Assembly (NCBI GenBank): GCA_963780635.1
Contig: CAWACW010000014.1
Span: 320,368-384,367, forward strand
Direction of reading: 5' to 3'
Source: DATEPR01 sp963780635
Lineage (GTDB): Bacteria; Actinomycetota; Actinomycetes; Mycobacteriales; Pseudonocardiaceae
DNA length: 64,000 nt
Shown here: positions 29,101 to 37,674 of the stretch, piece after piece
Layout: each line of letters begins with the position of its first letter
How positions within the stretch are numbered: the first letter of the stretch is position 1
Position numbers and translations under genes: made by a program
Notes under the pieces: model-generated
What the model saw: the letters and a program-made list of their open reading frames with translations, nothing else
The model's database searches: none
What the model was told of the DNA's origin: nothing

Positions 29101-30082
29101 CCATCGTGTAGAACTGATCGGCCAACTGCACCGCGAACTCGTCACTCACCGGATGACGTACGGCCACCGCGGCACAATCCAGCCGCCGGGCCATCTCCGC
29201 CGCCATCGCGGGAACCGACCCGGTGTCCGGTACCGGCTGGGAGACGGACAGTCCGAGGGCGTGGCCGATTTCCGCCGCGGTGGCTCTCGCCGACTCGGCG
29301 GCGGTCAGCAGCACCAACTTGACCCGCCTGCCCGCCGGCTCCAGCAGATCGATCAGCTCCGTGCCGGTGATCACGTCCGGCCGGCCCGCCTCGTCGGTCA
29401 GCACGAGCCCGGCTGCCAGCTTCGGAGCGGACACGTGCACGACGTCCCAGCCCTCGGCGTCCTGCAACACCTCGCGCAGCCGGTCCCGGGTGGTGCCGTA
29501 CTGCAGCACCCGCAGCTCGATGGCCTTGCCGTTCGCCGATGCGATCCAGTGCACCTGCCGGGCCAGCGTGAACCGCTCCCCGCGTGGGTGCAGCTCATCC
29601 GTGCCGTCAGGTACTCCGAACACCGCCAGCATCCGCAGCCGCTCCCCCACCGGTGCCTTCCCGGCGACGGTGGCGGCCTGATTCGGCCGCGCGTCGACGA
29701 CGAAACTCACCCGGCAGGCGACCAGCGGCCGCTCATCCACCATCGCCAGTTCCCACGGACGGTAGGCCAGCTCGGCCGCCTCCTGCGGCACATCCAGCAG
29801 GACCGGGCCACCGGCCCGCGCCAGTTCCAGGGCCACCTGACCCAGCACCCGCTCACTCAGCCAGGCCCCGACGCCGACCACCAGCTCGGCTTCGTGTGTC
29901 AGCCGACGGTCCGGGTCGGCGTTGGCCCGCAGATAGCCGTGCAGGTCGGTGAACGCGATCGTCTGCCATTCCTGCTCGTCCAGGTCCACGTCGTGCTCGG
30001 CCAGGAGCTCCCCCTGGGCGCCGGTCAACCGCCATCGCCACCGGGTAGGACCCGCGTAGTCCACAACCTCGAGCCGCAACAC
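26123..30082 (-). CDS. CHAT-like / STAND NTPase / TPR protein, apparently degenerate
   Basis: About 1319 residues. The N-terminal ~330 residues resemble a CHAT caspase-like domain (ELAYRPWELAMVDERPL; GWDVVHVSAPKLAAGLVLTD; VKLVLLTAAESARATA). The His-x-x-x-His-Gly and catalytic Cys positions appear to read HVSAPK and LLTAAE, so protease activity is doubtful. Next is an AP-ATPase/NB-ARC-like domain: GRTGVVLHGLPGVGATACAV has Ala where the Walker A Lys is expected, while RVLVVLDNVDSLL is a good Walker B. The last ~500 residues are TPR-like helices. I use GTG 30082 because a GGGAGG lies six bases before it; an in-frame GTG 21 bases further up is the alternative. It lies between the copper loci. Family role: sensing or scaffolding in conflict systems. 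Confidence 0.65.
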   Translation of the reverse strand: MLRLEVVDYAGPTRWRWRLTGAQGELLAEHDVDLDEQEWQTIAFTDLHGYLRANADPDRRLTHEAELVVGVGAWLSERVLGQVALELARAGGPVLLDVPQEAAELAYRPWELAMVDERPLVACRVSFVVDARPNQAATVAGKAPVGERLRMLAVFGVPDGTDELHPRGERFTLARQVHWIASANGKAIELRVLQYGTTRDRLREVLQDAEGWDVVHVSAPKLAAGLVLTDEAGRPDVITGTELIDLLEPAGRRVKLVLLTAAESARATAAEIGHALGLSVSQPVPDTGSVPAMAAEMARRLDCAAVAVRHPVSDEFAVQLADQFYTMVLGTGHAVADAVPVALTQVAGGSPTAAVPPLSVGELAIFGVRAAEPVAVPSGYPVVFQAERQRLTEFPPQPVRFVGRASLLARAAVPLAERSGRTGVVLHGLPGVGATACAVELAYTHQDSFAALAWYSAPRDGTATDPAAALADCALAMERQIPGLGLAHLVHDLATWRAALPELTEGLARWRVLVVLDNVDSLLTDGGRWRDERWELFVRALTAHDGPARTVITSRRRPAGLPETVAVEPVPALSLAETIVLTWQWTSLRELNAVDEQARSLVTDVVAAVQGHPTLLELAQGDAADADVLAGRVSDADRTWRDRGVPMRAFLSGADPAGAAADHLAVLSGWVDGVVSALPDDAALLFEFLCCLRPDDRIVPVVASTWPVIWRSRFESGVPDLDETAILLVEQGLVEVDIAPDSGRLESYWIQPAVADCGRRRVTDEFADAVATVVCDSWLATQQDAAGRPAAEGRGWLVSRSARSAAPYLTRLRRWADLAAATTRSLSQEDSAVTAATLLPMLTAGVVATRGTGDELSMARAHAAALSVVDPGAAEPALHRLLDTAAAGEDLATATAVANDLYTMYRAAGRSEDAMAMAEKVTEHDTLVGTGPWARLAAECDQLHKLYELGRLDEVLASVEECRASMATLAETEDAGETAAAAGVRESILGVGVLAAYDLGRWAEALEFNTAVLRSQEDRHADEVERAVTWFNDYGPLLHLGRGQEARELLYKCRATFARAEDITMMGNTLSALADADSHLGHRDLAVEQEADALRLKYRGRDPEAIAVSHYNLANYLIKAGQSMRAVWAHRLAAGVIRYQTGSPRLTTSLQSIGKLIGRDATTVQSPLSFNDLCLMLDGLPEVRFAELFALLPDRGESGQAALDEVVRLTAELRDSTIQESVAAWEPIISALVAAAEPDADDDLADLVDEALSELGRQHAWKELVTVLRRIHAGPEHHSEHTVDNIDPVSSVIARRARAALAGEVAVDPTAWRALVEQT

Positions 30083-30140
30083 CAGCGTCCTCCCGCATGT
30101 CACACATTTCGTCGGTAGCCAATTGATTCGGGCCCGGCCG

Positions 30141-30668
30141 TCAGGTCACGGAAGTACTCCGCCGACGAGGACGCAGTGCCGCGTAGAGCACCCCGCCCAG
30201 CACGGCGATGGCGATCACGACCCACACCCAGAACGGCACGGTCCCACCACCGGTCCCCGCCACCGCCGCGGCGCTCACCGGCGTGCCCTTGCCCGCCTTG
30301 GTCAGTTGGAATGTGATGCTCCCCGACACGGGGTGGGAATCGGCTGAGACGATGTGATAGGTGGCCGTGTACATGCCGACCGGACCGAGCGGCGCCAGCT
30401 GGGTCGCCGCCGAGTCGCCCAGCACGGACGCGTGCGAGGTGCGTTCCCAGTGCTTGCCGTCCGGGCCGATCACCACGATGGTGTCGTTGCCGAACTGGAC
30501 GGGCGCGTCGAAGTTGAACCGGATCAGCGGCGGACCGGCGGTCAGCTTCGCGCCCGCTGCGGGTACCGAACCGATCAGTACGTCGTGCGCCGACGCCGGT
30601 GTGGCGAGGCCGACGAGCGCCAGCCCGGCCATGAGTGCGCAGACGACAGCGAGACCGAGACGTCTCAT
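30141..30668 (-). CDS. copC: CopC copper-binding protein with C-terminal membrane anchor
   Basis: A 175-residue exported protein. The signal peptide (MRRLGLAVVCALMAGLALVG, then LATPASA) should be cut to leave an N-terminal His (HDVLIGSVPAAGAKL), the histidine-brace copper ligand of CopC. A second ligand pair lies in SADSHPVSGSITFQL. After a Gly/Thr linker the C-terminus has a membrane helix (VPFWVWVVIAIAVLGGVLYA) and a basic tail. It binds Cu(II) outside the cell and probably hands it to CopD-type importers or to the oxidases. ATG 30668 is preferred; longer upstream frames run through the operator region. Divergent from oxidase 2. Confidence 0.85.
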   Translation of the reverse strand: MRRLGLAVVCALMAGLALVGLATPASAHDVLIGSVPAAGAKLTAGPPLIRFNFDAPVQFGNDTIVVIGPDGKHWERTSHASVLGDSAATQLAPLGPVGMYTATYHIVSADSHPVSGSITFQLTKAGKGTPVSAAAVAGTGGGTVPFWVWVVIAIAVLGGVLYAALRPRRRSTSVT

Positions 30669-30864
30669 GATAGTTGTCCCCTCCTGACGGGGCATGAAGG
30701 CCGTCTGAGGAAGACGGCGGCCACGCGCGACTATGCGGCTCCCGAGCGTCGGCAGTGACACCGATGCGCGCGCCTCGTCAGCCGGTGTGCCACGGAGGCT
30801 CACTCCGCTGCACACCGGCAGGACAACCCGGCCAACGCCCGTTTGCAGCTCGCAGCCTAAACGA

Positions 30865-30956
30865 TTGCACAGGACAACCAAACCCCCCAAATTTGAGTTG
30901 CCCTGTGCAACTATGCATCCTTGCCCAATACAACTATGCATAATTGCACTAGGCAA
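30865..30956. promoter_or_regulatory. Cluster of four 13-bp palindrome-like sites upstream of copC and oxidase 2
   Basis: The sites are TTGCACAGGACAA (30865-30877), TTGCCCTGTGCAA (30898-30910), TTGCCCAATACAA (30921-30933) and TTGCACTAGGCAA (30944-30956). The last three are spaced 23 bases centre to centre, as if bound cooperatively. The whole 30669-31382 interval has no gene and is the shared control region of copC and the multicopper oxidase. Confidence 0.6.
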
Positions 30957-31296
30957 GGATCATTGACTCCCGCCGAGAAGTCATCACACGACACAAGCCG
31001 ACTCTTCCGAGCCCCGTTCAACCAAGATCGACGGGTCCGCCGGCCAACCGCCCAGTCCGCAACACACCAACGGGATCCGATCGGCGCCACTACGGTAGCG
31101 CGCGGAAACCTGCAGCTCAGCGCGATTCTGAACCGCTACTGTCCAGCCAAGGTTGATCGGACTTCTCCTCGCCGACCACTGGGACAGTGGACCAAAGACA
31201 GGTGATCGGCAAGAATTTCGACCTCGTCACGTTCGTTTTCGGCAGTGCGAGTCCCCTCAAATTGAGGGTGTGTGCTTCGCCGTCTCCGAGGCATCC

Positions 31297-31324
31297 TTGC
31301 ACGGTGCAATGTTGTCCTGTGCAA
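31297..31324. promoter_or_regulatory. Two further 13-bp sites just upstream of oxidase 2
   Basis: TTGCACGGTGCAA (31297-31309) is a perfect palindrome, and TTGTCCTGTGCAA (31312-31324) follows at 15-base spacing, 58 bases before the oxidase ATG. A ribosome-binding AGAAGGAAG lies at about 31366-31374. Confidence 0.6.
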
Positions 31325-31382
31325 TCTTAACTGAATTCGCAGGTCGTCGCCACGACGCGACCCACAGAAGGAAGCGTAAATT

Positions 31383-33599
31383 ATGCCTGAATTGCCGGAC
31401 CTGCCCGACAAACAGCCTGATGAACCGAAAGAACGAAACGCCAAGAGCGGGTTGTCCCGCCGCATGGTGTTGCGGGTCGGTGCCGCCGGCACGGCTGCCG
31501 CTGCCATCGGGGTCGGGCGGGCGATGGTCATGCCGAGGTTGCGTGACCGGGGCCTCAACAACGCTGATGGCCTGATCGACGCGGCGTCGATCGAGCTCAC
31601 CGACTCGTTGTACACCGAGGTGTTCACGACCACGCCGCTGATCCTCAACCCGTTCACCGACCCGATGCTGGTGCCGAAGGCACTCGCCCCGATCCCGGTC
31701 AGTGAGCTGGATCCGCCGCCGGGGCCGGGTGTGGGCCAGCAGAACTCCTTCGGCAACGAGACCCACCAGTTGTGGACCAGCGACATCGGCTCCCCCGACC
31801 CCATCTTCTACCGGATCAAGTGGGAGTCGAACACCCACAACTTCACCTCCTCGCAAGTGCTGCCCATCGATTCGAGCGGCAAGCCGACGCAGTCGTTCGA
31901 CTCCACCGGCAAGACCTACCCGGCCGGCACCGTGCGGACCCTGCCGCCCGCGGTGATCTGGGGCAACAACGGCCAACTGCCCGGTCCGATGATCAACGCC
32001 GAGTACGGCAAACCGGTGCTGGTCCGGTTCGAGAACCACATCGAGGAGAACCCGCAGAACCTGGACTACCAGGACTTCGGCGCGCCCGACGGCTCGGTGC
32101 TGATCCACCTGCACAACGGCCACACGGCGCCGGAGAGCGACGGCAACCCGCACTACGCGATGACCGCGGGCCCCAAGCACCGCGGCTTCCCGCCCGGCTC
32201 GTACGTCGACCAGCTGTACCTGAACTTCCCGGCCGGCTTCGACGACCGCGAGAAGGTCAGCTTCTGGTGGTACCACGACCACACCATGGACCACACCTCG
32301 GCCAACGTCTACAAAGGCCTGTTCGGGTTGTACCCGTTCTACGACCCGACCGACAACCGGGACGACGGTGACGAGACCACCGGCCTACGCCTGCCCGGCG
32401 TCCGCACGAACAACCCCGACGGGTCGTTCGACGTCGAGTACGACATTCCGCTGGCCTTCTACGACACCAGGCTGGAAGACGGCGTCACGCTGCACAACGA
32501 CTTCCACGACCCGGAATTCCCCGCCGCGGGCAACCCGCGGAACCACCCCGAGTGGTGGGGCCAGATGTTCTTCCGCCACTTCCCCAACCACGGCTTCGTC
32601 GGCGACCTGTTCACCGTCAACGGCACCGCCTTCCCGGTGCTGGAGGTCAAGCGGCGCAAGTACCGCTTCCGCTTCCTGGACGCCTCGATCTCCCGGATCT
32701 ACGACTTCCAGCTGATGACCTCCACCCAGGGCCCGAAATCCGCCGTGTCGCTGGGCTACGGCGGCGACGAACTGCAGGGCCAGTACCGCATCCAGGACGC
32801 CCAGCAATGCATGCAGTTCACCGAGATCGCGACCGACGGCGGCCTGCTGCCACTGCCGATCGTCCGCAACGACTTCGAGCTGTGGCCGGCCAAGCGGCGT
32901 GAGGTCATCATCGACTTCACGAAGTACCAGGACGGCTCGCCGACCACCAAGGGCGACGAGATCTTCCTGACCAACGTCATGAAGATGACGACCGGCCGGA
33001 TGTGGGACGCGTCCCTGCGCTTCTCGCCCGACCCGAACTACAAGATCCCGATGCTCAAGTTCGTGGTCGGCGACGACGCCGTCGACAACAGCCTCATCCC
33101 GACCACCCCGATGCGGGAACTCCCGCCCGTCCCGTCCAACGTCGATGACCTGATCGACAACCGGCTGATCTTCGAAGTCCAGCGGGGCAGCGCGGGCGGC
33201 GAACTCGAGTGGCTGATCAACGGCAAGCCGTTCGACCCGTTCACCATCCTCGACAGCCTGAAGAACCCGGCGGGCAACACCCTGCCGGCCACGCCGAAGA
33301 AGGACAGCTTCAACGTCTGGGAGATCCGCAACGGCGGCGGCGGCTGGGTCCACCCGGTCCACCTGCACATGGAAGAACACCGGGTCGTCAACCGCAACGG
33401 CAAGTCCGTCCTGCCGAACTCGCCCGACCCGGGCCACCCGGACGACATCTCGATGGAAGACCTCACGGCACTCGACCCGAGCGAGTCGGTGATGATCTAC
33501 CGCGGGTTCCGCAACTTCACCGGACCCTATGTCGTGCACTGCCACAACCTGATGCACGAGGACCACGCCATGATGTTCGCCTGGAGCATCATCCCGTGA
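31383..33599 (+). CDS. Tat-exported multicopper oxidase (locus 2)
   Basis: A 738-residue paralogue of the enzyme at 22562-24799, in the laccase/phenoxazinone synthase class. LSRRMVLRVGAAGTAAAAIG is the twin-arginine-like signal. Copper ligands are HLHNGH, WYHDHTMDH, HPVHLHMEEH and HCHNLMHEDHAMM. The two enzymes are very similar throughout, with differences mainly in the N-terminal leader and in LPNSPDPGHPDDISME near the end. It begins a plus-strand group with a membrane protein, CopD, another membrane protein and a Rieske protein, a plausible extracellular copper-redox chain. Confidence 0.9.
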   Translation: MPELPDLPDKQPDEPKERNAKSGLSRRMVLRVGAAGTAAAAIGVGRAMVMPRLRDRGLNNADGLIDAASIELTDSLYTEVFTTTPLILNPFTDPMLVPKALAPIPVSELDPPPGPGVGQQNSFGNETHQLWTSDIGSPDPIFYRIKWESNTHNFTSSQVLPIDSSGKPTQSFDSTGKTYPAGTVRTLPPAVIWGNNGQLPGPMINAEYGKPVLVRFENHIEENPQNLDYQDFGAPDGSVLIHLHNGHTAPESDGNPHYAMTAGPKHRGFPPGSYVDQLYLNFPAGFDDREKVSFWWYHDHTMDHTSANVYKGLFGLYPFYDPTDNRDDGDETTGLRLPGVRTNNPDGSFDVEYDIPLAFYDTRLEDGVTLHNDFHDPEFPAAGNPRNHPEWWGQMFFRHFPNHGFVGDLFTVNGTAFPVLEVKRRKYRFRFLDASISRIYDFQLMTSTQGPKSAVSLGYGGDELQGQYRIQDAQQCMQFTEIATDGGLLPLPIVRNDFELWPAKRREVIIDFTKYQDGSPTTKGDEIFLTNVMKMTTGRMWDASLRFSPDPNYKIPMLKFVVGDDAVDNSLIPTTPMRELPPVPSNVDDLIDNRLIFEVQRGSAGGELEWLINGKPFDPFTILDSLKNPAGNTLPATPKKDSFNVWEIRNGGGGWVHPVHLHMEEHRVVNRNGKSVLPNSPDPGHPDDISMEDLTALDPSESVMIYRGFRNFTGPYVVHCHNLMHEDHAMMFAWSIIP

Positions 33600-33606
33600 C
33601 CCGACA

Positions 33607-33640
33607 GCGTGGTGGCGCCCCGACCGGGGCGCCGCCACGC
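33607..33640 (+). terminator. Strong GC hairpin after oxidase 2
   Basis: GCGTGGTGGCGCCCCG (33607-33622) can pair with CGGGGCGCCGCCACGC (33625-33640) with a single G-T wobble and a very short loop. No U-tract follows, so partial termination or mRNA stabilisation between the oxidase and the next gene is likely, as at locus 1. Confidence 0.6.
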
Positions 33641-33699
33641 TCCCACGATCACTTGTCCGCCCAAGAATCCCGCGGGCGGCGGAGAGAAGCGAGACCACC

Positions 33700-34428
33700 A
33701 TGGCGACGACCGAGCCAGCCATCGAGCCGACCACGGAGCAGGCCGCAGAGCCGACCATCGAGCCGACCGCCAAGCCGACGAGGACCTTCACCGATCGCCT
33801 GCGTGCGTTTCTCGACCCGCGGCCCGCCCGGTGGCGCACGGTCGTCGTGATAGCGGTCATCCTGGCCTACGCCGACGGCTACGTACTGGTGGCGCTGACC
33901 GGGGCCGTCGGAGCCATCCAGCGCACCGACCACCCCTTCCCCGCGTGGCTGGAGGAATCCGCAGTCCTGGTGCCGCTGTTCATCCTGGCCGAGCTACTGA
34001 TGCTGCGCCACGTCCGACGCCGAACGGGGTCGGTGCTGCCGTCCCGCAAAGCACTGGTCGTCTCGGCACTGCTGCTGGCGGTCGGCGGCACGGTCGTCGG
34101 CGTCCTCGGGGTGAGCGTGAGCGCCGCCTACGACTACCACCTCCAGACCGATCTGATCGACTTCTCTGCCCGGTTCAGCGACCAGAACGGCGACCCGTTG
34201 ATCACGGCAGGCAGTACCGTAGCGCGCGGCAACTGCAACAGCATGATCTGCAACGAGCAGCGCTTCTCCCTGGCCACCGACGTGCGCGGCGTCGCGTTCT
34301 CCGTACCGATCCTGCTGGGCATCAACATCGTGCTCATCGCCTGGATCCTCGCCGCGTTCGGCGGCCGGCTAGGTGTGCCCGAGCGCCGCACCGACACGGT
34401 GCCCAACCCGTCCGGCGACAAAGTGTGA
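33700..34428 (+). CDS. Membrane protein paralogous to 21682-22395
   Basis: A 242-residue protein. A Thr/Glu/Pro-rich cytoplasmic start of about 30 residues is followed by FLDPRPARW and four helices (VVVIAVILAYADGYVLVALT, SAVLVPLFILAELLML, ALVVSALLLAVGGTVVGVLG, SVPILLGINIVLIAWILAAF). The third loop includes ARGNCNSMICNEQ, two cysteines in the place of the His/Cys patch in the paralogue. It follows a multicopper oxidase as in locus 1. The function is unknown, with a copper-site or redox role inferred from the conserved pairing. Confidence 0.65.
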   Translation: MATTEPAIEPTTEQAAEPTIEPTAKPTRTFTDRLRAFLDPRPARWRTVVVIAVILAYADGYVLVALTGAVGAIQRTDHPFPAWLEESAVLVPLFILAELLMLRHVRRRTGSVLPSRKALVVSALLLAVGGTVVGVLGVSVSAAYDYHLQTDLIDFSARFSDQNGDPLITAGSTVARGNCNSMICNEQRFSLATDVRGVAFSVPILLGINIVLIAWILAAFGGRLGVPERRTDTVPNPSGDKV

Positions 34429-34471
34429 CCAATTTCGTGATGCGCCGAACAACCCTGTGAGGAGTCTTGCG

Positions 34472-35539
34472 GTGAACCGGAGAACGGCAACCCTGGCATC
34501 GCCCCCCATCGCCACGGAACCGGTCGTCGACCGGCGGCCGCGGTTCGTGCTGCTGGTCGTGCTCGCGGGAGGTGTCATCGCCGGCGCGCTCCTCGCCCTG
34601 GCGATCACCGCGACGGCGACCGCGGGCGAAGTGACCTCAGGACCGCTGGTCGCGGCCGGTCTAGCACTGTCGCGGTCCGTCCTCGACGGCGCGGCCGTGG
34701 TCACCGTCGGGATGAGCTTCCTGCCGAGGTTCCTCGTCCCCGAACAGGCGGGTGAGGCAGCGGGGCCGCTCGCCTCGGCGCGGCTGATCGCCGTGGTCAG
34801 CTCGGCCGTCTGGCTGGTCGCGGGGCTGGCGACCATGATGCTGGAAGTCGTGGACATCAACGTCGGCGAGCCGTTCACGCTCGCCGCGGTCGGGCAGTAC
34901 GTGCGCGGTGCCGGCGCGGGACAAGCACACGTGGTCCTGGCCTGCGCTGCGCTCGTGTACCTGATGATCGCCGTGCTCGCACTGCGCAAGGGCGAGCAGG
35001 TCCCCGCCGAAATGCGGATCGCCATCGCCCTGTTCGCCCTGCTTCCTCTCTCCTCAGCCGGGCACGCCGCGTTCGGCGCGCAGAGCCTGCGGAATCTCGC
35101 CCTGGTCTCCATCGAGCTGCACGTGCTCTCCGCCGTGTCCTGGACCGGCGGGCTGCTCGCGGTCATGCTGCTACTCGGCCTGGACCGCAACCTGCTCGCC
35201 GTCGGACTGCCACGGTTCTCCAGACTGGCCACCGGCTGTGTGTTCCTCGTCGGGTTCACCGGCCTGTTCAACGGCTGGTACGAGCTGTACAGCACGCCCG
35301 GCATCCATTGGTACGCCGCCCTGTTCACCACCCGCTACGGCTGGGTCCTGATCGCCAAGGGGCTCTGCGTCGTGGCAGCCGGTGTGCTCGGCGGGTACAC
35401 CCGCTTCCGGCTCCTGCCGAAGATCATCGAGCGGCGACCGACCGCCGTGCTCAGCTGGACGACCATCGAAATCGGCATCCTCGCCGTGGCCTTCGGACTG
35501 GCCGCCGTCCTGGTCAGAGCGCCAGTCGTGTCCGGGTAG
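34472..35539 (+). CDS. copD: CopD-family copper transport membrane protein
   Basis: A 355-residue inner-membrane protein with about eight or nine helices. The N-terminal half is FVLLVVLAGGVIAGALLALA and following; the C-terminal CopD domain includes LVSIELHVLSAVSWTGGLLA (conserved His and Trp), RFSRLATGCVFLVGFTGLFN and RYGWVLIAKGLCVVAAGVLG. CopD proteins move copper across the membrane, usually with CopC. GTG 34472 is chosen because TGAGGAG sits eight bases upstream; earlier in-frame codons lie within the 3' end of the preceding gene. copC is 3.8 kb away on the other strand, across the shared control region. Confidence 0.8.
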   Translation: MNRRTATLASPPIATEPVVDRRPRFVLLVVLAGGVIAGALLALAITATATAGEVTSGPLVAAGLALSRSVLDGAAVVTVGMSFLPRFLVPEQAGEAAGPLASARLIAVVSSAVWLVAGLATMMLEVVDINVGEPFTLAAVGQYVRGAGAGQAHVVLACAALVYLMIAVLALRKGEQVPAEMRIAIALFALLPLSSAGHAAFGAQSLRNLALVSIELHVLSAVSWTGGLLAVMLLLGLDRNLLAVGLPRFSRLATGCVFLVGFTGLFNGWYELYSTPGIHWYAALFTTRYGWVLIAKGLCVVAAGVLGGYTRFRLLPKIIERRPTAVLSWTTIEIGILAVAFGLAAVLVRAPVVSG

Positions 35540-35601
35540 CGCGCCACTTCGTCCACCGTCCCGTCGCCCGACCCACCACCGATCATCTGAAGGGATGAGC
35601 C

Positions 35602-36108
35602 ATGGCCGCCACCGCGACGCCACTGCCGGCCGTCTGGACCAGCGTGCCTCGTTCGACCATGGTCGCCGCGACCGCCTTCGCACTCGCGGGGGTGCTGCGG
35701 CTGACCACGGCTATCGAGCAAGTTGGCTTGGACGTCGGTTTCACCGTTCTGTTCTTCGTGGTCGCCGCAGCGCAGATCGGCTTCGGCCTCCTGCTGGGCG
35801 TGGGCAACCGCCGGGCGGCGACCACACCTGTCCTCGTCACCGCGATGGTGATCACGCTCGCGTTCGTCGCGTTGTGGCTGGTCGCCACGACGGCCACCGT
35901 GCCGTTGTACCCGCTGTTGAACGGCCCGTACCCGGTAGACGTGCTCGATCTCGGTGCCGCCATCCTGGAGGTGACCAGCGTCGTCGTCCTCTGCCGATCG
36001 CTACCGGACGGGCTGCGCCGCCGCGTGGTGTGGGGCCTGGTCGGGCTCGTCGCCGCCGCGTGGCTGGTGTGGGTGGTCATCGTCACCATGTCCGGACTCT
36101 CAGACTGA
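35602..36108 (+). CDS. Small membrane protein in the copper operon
   Basis: A 168-residue protein with about five hydrophobic helices (MVAATAFALAGVLRLTTAIE, VGFTVLFFVVAAAQIGFGLL, TAMVITLAFVALWLVATTAT, VVWGLVGLVAAAWLVWVVIV). No metal motif is visible. The 62-base gap from copD contains GAAGGGATGAG as ribosome-binding region. It belongs to an unrecognised family often found with copper or redox genes in actinobacteria; the exact function is unknown. Confidence 0.6.
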   Translation: MAATATPLPAVWTSVPRSTMVAATAFALAGVLRLTTAIEQVGLDVGFTVLFFVVAAAQIGFGLLLGVGNRRAATTPVLVTAMVITLAFVALWLVATTATVPLYPLLNGPYPVDVLDLGAAILEVTSVVVLCRSLPDGLRRRVVWGLVGLVAAAWLVWVVIVTMSGLSD

Positions 36109-36130
36109 TTCCGGATCTGAGGAGCTCGCC

Positions 36131-36763
36131 ATGAGCGCAGCGCGCGATGCGGGACCGCCGCCGAACCCTGCCCGTAGTGGCGAACCGGCGAGGGCTGGGG
36201 TCGTAGCCGAGCCGACGATGCCAGCCGGGCAGGTCAGTCGCCGCAGGTGGATGCGGACCGCGGCGGTCGCGGGCACCGTGGTCGCGGCAGGAACGGGCCT
36301 TGCGGCATGCAGCACGCCCACGCCGAACGCGTCCGGCCCCGCCCGCAGGCCCACACGTGGCTCCCCGCCCGCGACCACGCCCTCGACCGAGGCGGCAACC
36401 ACGCCACCGGTCACGTCGGCGACCACATCTGCGGTCACCTCCACGACCAGGTCTTCGGCCACGCCGGAACCCCCGTCCCTCACGGTCGGTGCGGTATCCG
36501 CGGTCCCGGTCGGTGGCGGCGTGATCTATCCGACTCACGGTGTCGTGGTCACCCAGCCGACGTCCGGCACCTTCAAGTGCTTCAGCTCGTCGTGTACGCA
36601 TCAGGGCTGCACCGTCAACAAGGTCGCGGCCGGGCTGATCCGGTGCCCGTGTCACGGCGCCAAGTTCAGCATCGTCGACGGGTCGGTCAAGGCCGGCCCC
36701 GCGCCGCGGCCGTTGACCGTGCAGGAGTTCACGATCGTGGACGGCGAGGTCGTCCTCGACTGA
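36131..36763 (+). CDS. Rieske [2Fe-2S] lipoprotein
   Basis: A 210-residue exported protein. VSRRRWMRTAAVAGTVVAAG is a Tat-like signal and GLAAC a lipobox with Cys60. A Thr/Ser/Pro linker of about 50 residues follows. The Rieske domain has CTHQGC (Cys155, His157, and Cys160 for the disulfide) and CPCH (Cys172, Cys174, His175), all the residues needed for the cluster. It is an electron carrier on the outer face of the membrane and may exchange electrons with the multicopper oxidase or a quinol system. It is the last gene of the group that begins with oxidase 2. Confidence 0.85.
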   Translation: MSAARDAGPPPNPARSGEPARAGVVAEPTMPAGQVSRRRWMRTAAVAGTVVAAGTGLAACSTPTPNASGPARRPTRGSPPATTPSTEAATTPPVTSATTSAVTSTTRSSATPEPPSLTVGAVSAVPVGGGVIYPTHGVVVTQPTSGTFKCFSSSCTHQGCTVNKVAAGLIRCPCHGAKFSIVDGSVKAGPAPRPLTVQEFTIVDGEVVLD

Positions 36764-36824
36764 CCGGGCTCAGCTGCGCGACCAGGCCACCAGCCCAGGG
36801 TCGCCATGGGTCGGGGCGGTCATG

Positions 36825-37631
36825 TCAGGCTCCTGCGGTCGAGGAGTCCGGGACGTCGGCCACGTCCCAGATCCGACCGGTCTCGTCCCGGCCGATGCGG
36901 TCCATCAGAGCGCGTGCCGACTCGGCCGCGGTGATGAGGGCGCCGGCCTCGTGTGAGGCGACGAATCGTTCGACGAGACCACCGCCGACCCGCTGCGGAT
37001 CCTGGGCGCGGATCCAGCCCTGCATGGCCGTGTCGACCCGGCCTGGCCGGTACACGTTCACGGTGACGCCGGTGCCGTCGAGCTCGGCGGCGAGGTTGAT
37101 GCTGTGCGCCTCGAGCGCCGCCTTGGTGGCCGCGTAGACGTTGCCACCGACCATGCCGGCCGGATTGGCGACGATTCCGCTGGACACGTTCACGACCCGG
37201 CCCCACCGGCGTCGCCGCATACCGGGGACTACCGCCGCGGTCAGCAGGACCGGTGTCACGACGTTGAGATGGAACGCGGCGACGACATCGGCCGTAGGCA
37301 GGCTCTCCGTCGGGCCCAGCGGCGCGACCGTGCCGGCGTTGTTGACCAGGATGTCGACGGCGCCCAGACCCTCCTCGACCCGGCGGACCAGATCAGCCAG
37401 CGCGCCGTGCTCGGCAGCGTCGAGGGCGACCGGCAGGGCACGGCCACCGACGCCGCCGACGCCGGCCGCGGTCTCGGCGAGCTGATCGGCGCTTCGAGCG
37501 ACTACCGCGACAGCGGCCCCCGCTCGGGCGAGGTCGACGGCGAGCGCCCGGCCGATCCCCCGCCCGGCGCCGGTGACTATCGCCACACGACCGGTCAGGT
37601 CGGGAAACATCGGCTGGTTCACAGGAGACAT
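36825..37631 (-). CDS. Short-chain dehydrogenase/reductase
   Basis: A 268-residue classical SDR using NAD(P)(H). RVAIVTGAGRGIGRALAVDL is the cofactor motif, ILVNNAGTVAPLG the structural NNAG, NVSSGIVANPAGMVGG supplies the catalytic Ser, and VYAATKAALEAH is the Tyr-xxx-Lys pair. The substrate is unknown. A shorter start at MFPDLTGR (37610) is also possible. It converges on the Rieske gene and has no clear tie to copper. Confidence 0.8.
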   Translation of the reverse strand: MSPVNQPMFPDLTGRVAIVTGAGRGIGRALAVDLARAGAAVAVVARSADQLAETAAGVGGVGGRALPVALDAAEHGALADLVRRVEEGLGAVDILVNNAGTVAPLGPTESLPTADVVAAFHLNVVTPVLLTAAVVPGMRRRRWGRVVNVSSGIVANPAGMVGGNVYAATKAALEAHSINLAAELDGTGVTVNVYRPGRVDTAMQGWIRAQDPQRVGGGLVERFVASHEAGALITAAESARALMDRIGRDETGRIWDVADVPDSSTAGA

Positions 37632-37674
37632 GACTGATCTGTGACGGCGTGGCCGACAGTCTTACCCCACAGGT

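Noticed and set aside
28451..30118. A 555-codon plus-strand open frame opposite the CHAT-like gene, and the 521-codon frame at 26837-28402
   Set aside because: Low-complexity Arg/Gln/Gly composition and no homology signal; the minus-strand frame has clear domains.
32385..33860. A 491-codon minus-strand open frame opposite the second multicopper oxidase
   Set aside because: Shadow of the oxidase gene, which has intact copper motifs and a signal peptide.
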